Both the position numbers and the translations under genes were made by a program. This document shows, one piece after another, positions 6,366 through 9,192 of a DNA stretch of 9,192 nt (position 1 is its first letter; every line of letters begins with the position of its first letter). The stretch comes from a bacterium (GTDB lineage: Bacteria > Armatimonadota > Fimbriimonadia > Fimbriimonadales > JBAXQP01), in NCBI GenBank assembly GCA_037131655.1, contig JBAXQP010000090.1, positions 1-9,192 on the forward strand, read 5' to 3'. The notes beneath the pieces are model-generated. The model ran no database searches. It saw nothing but the letters and a program-made list of their open reading frames with translations, and was not told where the DNA came from.

Positions 6366-7450
6366 TTGATTCGGCTGTAAAAAAAGCGATTCAAAAAAAT
6401 CTTCTCAAGCACTATCAAGCCACCAAGCGCAAGATGCCCTGGCGAGATAGTCACGATCCCTATGCCATCCTCGTGAGCGAAATCATGCTTCAACAGACAC
6501 AGGTTTCGACTGTAACCGCTTATTATCAGCGTTTTATGCAGCGATTTCCTACTTTAGAGGCATTGGCAATTGCTCCGCTGGAGGCGGTGCTTCAGGTTTG
6601 GGAAGGGCTTGGTTATTATAATCGGGCACGAAATCTGCATAAAGCTGCTCAGGATATCATCGCCAATTACGGCGGTGCGCTCCCAACCAAAGCGGATAGG
6701 CTCCGGGAATTACCCGGGATTGGCCGTTATACTGCGGGCGCTATCTCCAGCATCGCTTTTGGGGAGCAAGAGCCTGTTGTCGATGGGAATGTCCAACGGG
6801 TTTTATCGCGTGTCTTTGGCGTGCGGGGAGATGTTTCAAAGGGAAAACCGCATGAGGCCATTTGGCAGTTGGCCCATGAACTCATTCCCTATGAGGCCCC
6901 CGGTGATTTTAATCAAGCGCTCATGGAGTTGGGCGCAACCATATGCCTCCCCAACGACCCCCGATGTGCCCAATGTCCCATGGGAAAAGAATGCATTGCG
7001 AACTTGGAAGGGCTTCAAGAGCAGTTACCTGAGCTAGGGGTTGGCAAAAAGAGTATTAGTGTTGTTGAAGTATCGGCGGTGGTTCTTCGTGGGGTTGAGA
7101 CGCTGCTGACTAAGCGGTTTCCACAGGGCTTATGGGCTAGCTTATGGGAATTTCCCAGGGTTGCCCGATTACAGGGTGAAACTTCAGAACAAGCCGCCGT
7201 CAGAGCCGCTCATGAAATAGCCGGTGTCAAAGTTGAACCTGTAAAATTAATAATTACCATCAAACACAACGTCACCTATCACTCCATTACCCTCTGGGGT
7301 ATCCAATGCGCCTATCTATCGGGCGAGCCTCACCCTATCGAGTGCGCAGAATGCCAGTGGGTTCCCCTCAAAAGCCTAGAAGGCTATCCCATGGCTGTCC
7401 CCCAACGTAAGATTGCCAAAGAGATAGAGGCGAAAGGTATACCCCTTTAA
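6362..7450 (+). CDS. mutY: A/G-specific adenine DNA glycosylase
   Basis: MutY removes adenine mispaired with 8-oxoguanine, protecting against oxidative G-to-T mutations. The 362-residue protein is complete. MPWRDSHDPYAILVSEIMLQ (25-44) holds the catalytic glutamate E40. The helix-hairpin-helix is LPGIGRYTAGAI (117-128), and the catalytic aspartate is D141 in PVVDGNVQRV. The [4Fe-4S] cluster ligands are C195, C202, C205 and C211 with C-x6-C-x2-C-x5-C spacing. Residues from about 235 to 362 form the Nudix-like domain that reads 8-oxoguanine, including LLTKRFPQGLWASLWEFPRV (248-267). The ATG overlaps the tspO stop, which implies coupled translation. The pairing of tspO and mutY hints at an oxidative-stress link, but chance adjacency is possible. 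Confidence 0.97.
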   Translation: MIDSAVKKAIQKNLLKHYQATKRKMPWRDSHDPYAILVSEIMLQQTQVSTVTAYYQRFMQRFPTLEALAIAPLEAVLQVWEGLGYYNRARNLHKAAQDIIANYGGALPTKADRLRELPGIGRYTAGAISSIAFGEQEPVVDGNVQRVLSRVFGVRGDVSKGKPHEAIWQLAHELIPYEAPGDFNQALMELGATICLPNDPRCAQCPMGKECIANLEGLQEQLPELGVGKKSISVVEVSAVVLRGVETLLTKRFPQGLWASLWEFPRVARLQGETSEQAAVRAAHEIAGVKVEPVKLIITIKHNVTYHSITLWGIQCAYLSGEPHPIECAECQWVPLKSLEGYPMAVPQRKIAKEIEAKGIPL

Positions 7451-7459
7451 TGTCATTAC

Positions 7460-7471
7460 GGCCTTAAGGCC
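7460..7471. repeat. 12-bp perfect palindrome after mutY
   Basis: GGCCTTAAGGCC is self-complementary and lies 10 bp after the mutY stop codon. It could be a protein-binding site or the stem of a tiny hairpin, but without a T-tract it is not a terminator. It may be chance. Confidence 0.5.
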
Positions 7472-7505
7472 TACTCAGGATTAGACGATTGGTTAGATAG
7501 AAAAA

Positions 7506-7538
7506 CTTCGGCAGCGGCGCTTCGCTCTGCTACCGAAG
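7506..7538 (-). terminator. Hairpin with T-run on the minus strand
   Basis: CTTCGG (7506-7511) pairs with CCGAAG (7533-7538). The arms continue inward for 14 positions in total, with two mismatches and one G-T pair, around a loop near CTTCG. On the minus strand it is followed by TTTTT (7505-7501), the form of an intrinsic terminator. On the plus strand only A5 precedes it and no T-run follows. Both neighbouring genes are on the plus strand, so it may block antisense transcription, end an unseen minus-strand RNA, or act as a weak two-way terminator after mutY. Confidence 0.4.
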
Positions 7539-7616
7539 CATCGAGTTTAAGTTTGTCTTAATTTCCGAAAATACGCACTAATTAGCAATAAAGCTTGGGT
7601 GACGGGAGGGGGTTCC

Positions 7617-7646
7617 TTGAAATTAGAACGCTTTGCGGTGTACCAT
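7617..7646 (+). promoter_or_regulatory. Candidate promoter for the UPF0173 gene
   Basis: TTGAAA (7617-7622, 5 of 6) is followed after 18 bp by TACCAT (7641-7646, 4 of 6). The predicted start is about 30 nt before the ATG, leaving room for the strong AGGAGGT site at 7670-7676. With the hairpin upstream, this supports a separate transcript after mutY. Confidence 0.42.
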
Positions 7647-7683
7647 TAGCATATCGTGATGATAGCGACAGGAGGTCGAACGC

Positions 7684-8415
7684 ATGAGCGCTCGTTTTAC
7701 CTGGCTCGGCCATTCAACGTTTCGTGTCGAGACACCAGGCGGCAAAGTTATATTAATAGATCCATGGGTGCAAAGCAATCCGGCATGTCCTGATAGCGAA
7801 AAAGAATTCGATCAAATGGACTACATGCTCTGTACTCACGGCCATTATGACCATATCCAAGATGCTGTAGTCTTAGCTCAAAAGTATAAGCCCAAGGTTA
7901 TAGCGATTCTCGAGCTATGTAAATGGCTGGAGAACAAAGGGGTCGAAAATCTTGTGCCTATGAACCTCGGCGGCACATTTGAAGTTGATGGTATTGCTAT
8001 TACGATGGTTCGCGCCGATCACAGTTGTGGGATCATCGAGCCGGATGGCAACCTGACTTATGGCGGACATGCCTGTGGTTATGTCGTAACACTTGAGAAC
8101 CATACCGCCTTTTATCATGCAGGCGACACAGCTGTTTTTAGTGATATGAAGCTAATCGCTGAAATTTACAGGCCGGCCCTTGCGATGCTTCCAATTGGAG
8201 ATCGCTTCACTATGTCGCCACGGGAAGCTGTTTACGCGTGCCAGCTATTGGGATGCAACAATGTTATCCCGATGCATCACGATACTTTCGATTCGCTTAC
8301 AGGAACTCCGCAGGAATTCCGAGCCCTAAGCCGCTATTTGGTTGGTATGAATATTATTGACCTTCTCCCAGGCCAAAGCCATGTGCTATCGGGCGCTGAG
8401 CATGGATTAGGATAA
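7684..8415 (+). CDS. UPF0173-type metallo-beta-lactamase-fold hydrolase
   Basis: The 243-residue protein has a complete metallo-beta-lactamase fold of the UPF0173/UlaG-like group. The opening FTWLGHSTFRVET (5-17) with H10 is typical of the group. The metal motif is THGHYDH (51-57). Further likely ligands or conserved points are H113 in ADHS, D148 in HAGDT (145-149), LPIGDRFTMSP (169-179) and the late histidines H198/H199 in IPMHHDTF. It is expected to be a cytoplasmic divalent-metal hydrolase. Related proteins include the ascorbate-lactonase UlaG, but the substrate here cannot be named. A textbook AGGAGGT lies eight bases before the ATG, which settles the start and suggests efficient translation. 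It appears to have its own promoter and stands alone between mutY and the Ig-like gene. Confidence 0.93.
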   Translation: MSARFTWLGHSTFRVETPGGKVILIDPWVQSNPACPDSEKEFDQMDYMLCTHGHYDHIQDAVVLAQKYKPKVIAILELCKWLENKGVENLVPMNLGGTFEVDGIAITMVRADHSCGIIEPDGNLTYGGHACGYVVTLENHTAFYHAGDTAVFSDMKLIAEIYRPALAMLPIGDRFTMSPREAVYACQLLGCNNVIPMHHDTFDSLTGTPQEFRALSRYLVGMNIIDLLPGQSHVLSGAEHGLG

Positions 8416-8477
8416 TTATTGCAGTGAGTATGCGTGAGATTTGGCAGGAAGAATCAGAGCAGCGGCGAATATTATTA

Positions 8478-8507
8478 TTAGCTTCTGTAACGAACATTCA
8501 TTATAAA
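8478..8507 (+). promoter_or_regulatory. Weak promoter-like element before the Ig-like gene
   Basis: TATAAA (8502-8507, 5 of 6) lies 19 bp before the ATG at 8527, with a poor TTAGCT (8478-8483) 18 bp upstream as the only -35 option. The 8416-8526 spacer holds nothing else I can recognise. Confidence 0.2.
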
Positions 8508-8526
8508 CACCGAAGGAATTACGTTC

Positions 8527-9192
8527 ATGACTAACAACGTCAACATTGAACTTTCCAGTGAAGAATTAAGGGTTGAGCCGGGCGGGACAGTCCAGCTTAC
8601 CGTTTGTATAAAAAATCCTGGGACCGAGCCAGACCGGTTTCAAGTTGAAATAGAAGGCATTGATATGGAATGGTATGCCATTCCAGTGCCTGCATTTACG
8701 GTCGAATCGGGGGAAGAAAAAAAGGAAAGAATTCTTTTCAAGCCTCCACGTACCAGTGAAAGCCGTTCCGGAGTTTATCCGTTTATTGTCAGGGTGCGTT
8801 CTCTTGAGACGGGCAGTACCAGCATCGCTCAGGGCACTCTTATCATTCCGGCATTTCACCTGCTGACTACTGAGCTACTCCCTAAGCGTGGGACGGCTAG
8901 TTTTTTTAGGTCAACGGTGGAATACGAATTAACGCTTTCCAATTTGGGCAACACGGAGCTGACGCTTCAATTGTTTGCATCGGACCCGGAAGACGTCTGC
9001 ATTTTCGAATTTGAATCTGAGCGAGTGGTTATTCCTGCCGGTGGACAAACGACTATGTTGATGCATGTTCAACCTGGCAGAAGTTCAGTTATTGGCCCCA
9101 CTCGACTTTTCGGCTTTACCGTTACTGCGCGAGCGGTTGATAATGCCTACATTTCCTCTTCAACTCAAGGCCAAATTGAAAGAAAAGCGGTG
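8527..9192 (+). CDS. Tandem Ig-like (NEW3/COG1470-type) domain protein, 3' end missing
   Basis: The frame opens with ATG at 8527, preceded by AAGGA, and is unbroken to the window edge (222 residues, no stop). It shows two similar beta-sandwich units. Unit 1 (about 5-108) contains VEPGGTVQLTVCIKNPG, a WY pair in MEWYAIPVP and SRSGVYPFIVRVRS. Unit 2 (about 112-215) contains YELTLSNLGNTELTLQLFASD, VVIPAGGQTTMLMHVQP and RLFGFTVTARA. The pattern 'sequence element, PGG, tVxNxG, then a strand ending xYPFxVrv' fits NEW3/CARDB-like repeats seen in COG1470 proteins. There is no N-terminal signal peptide, so the visible part is either cytoplasmic or exported in another way; a membrane segment could follow in the missing end. 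The biochemical role is unknown, and no enzymatic motif is seen. These domains usually bind or present other proteins or glycans. Confidence 0.75.
   Translation, partial: MTNNVNIELSSEELRVEPGGTVQLTVCIKNPGTEPDRFQVEIEGIDMEWYAIPVPAFTVESGEEKKERILFKPPRTSESRSGVYPFIVRVRSLETGSTSIAQGTLIIPAFHLLTTELLPKRGTASFFRSTVEYELTLSNLGNTELTLQLFASDPEDVCIFEFESERVVIPAGGQTTMLMHVQPGRSSVIGPTRLFGFTVTARAVDNAYISSSTQGQIERKAV

Noticed and set aside
8566..8859. 97-residue minus-strand frame opposite the Ig-like gene
   Set aside because: It is opposite a frame with clear tandem domain structure and has no ribosome site or recognisable motif of its own.
1..9192. Search by eye for tRNA, rRNA, CRISPR arrays and insertion-sequence ends
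   Set aside because: No cloverleaf, rRNA-like stretch, regularly spaced repeat or transposase-like frame was seen.

Overview
The window looks like ordinary chromosomal DNA from a bacterium with moderate GC (close to 50% by eye) and clear Shine-Dalgarno sites. The encoded lipoprotein, tspO and UDP-xylose synthase fit many environmental lineages. No marker here fixes the phylum. An uncultivated lineage related to Armatimonadota or a similar group is only a guess.

Left half, minus strand. A membrane-anchored TPR protein (1-713, cut by the window edge) has its own candidate promoter. To its right is a compact set read right to left: UDP-glucuronate decarboxylase (3750-2800), a long-form Nif3/DUF34 metal protein (2776-1676, 23 bp later) and a beta-class DNA methyltransferase (1679-882, ATGA overlap with nif3). 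A good sigma-70-type promoter (TTGACA, 17 bp, TACACT) lies just upstream of the decarboxylase.

Right half, plus strand. A lipoprotein with an FGE-sulfatase/SUMF1 (C-type-lectin-like) fold lies at 4026-4886. Then comes pyrF-tspO-mutY (5166-7450), a tight cluster with an ATGA overlap between tspO and mutY. After a 233-bp spacer with a hairpin come a UPF0173 metallo-hydrolase (7684-8415) and the first 222 residues of a tandem Ig-like-domain protein (8527 to the edge).

The most interesting locus is the SUMF1-fold lipoprotein. Its last ~30 codons have the layout of the variable region (VR) of a diversity-generating retroelement (DGR) target. There is an RGGSW anchor, then a run in which 19 of 25 codons end in C (about 47 of the preceding 255 do), then a constant GFRCARTP end at the stop codon. 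A perfect 9-bp GC-rich hairpin without a T-tract follows 37 bp downstream. The two catalytic cysteines of true formylglycine-generating enzymes are absent. I see no reverse transcriptase, Avd or template repeat in the window. If the reading is right, this is a remote, trans-diversified surface lipoprotein served by a DGR elsewhere in the genome. A 10-bp poly-C tract between this gene and pyrF is a second feature worth attention.
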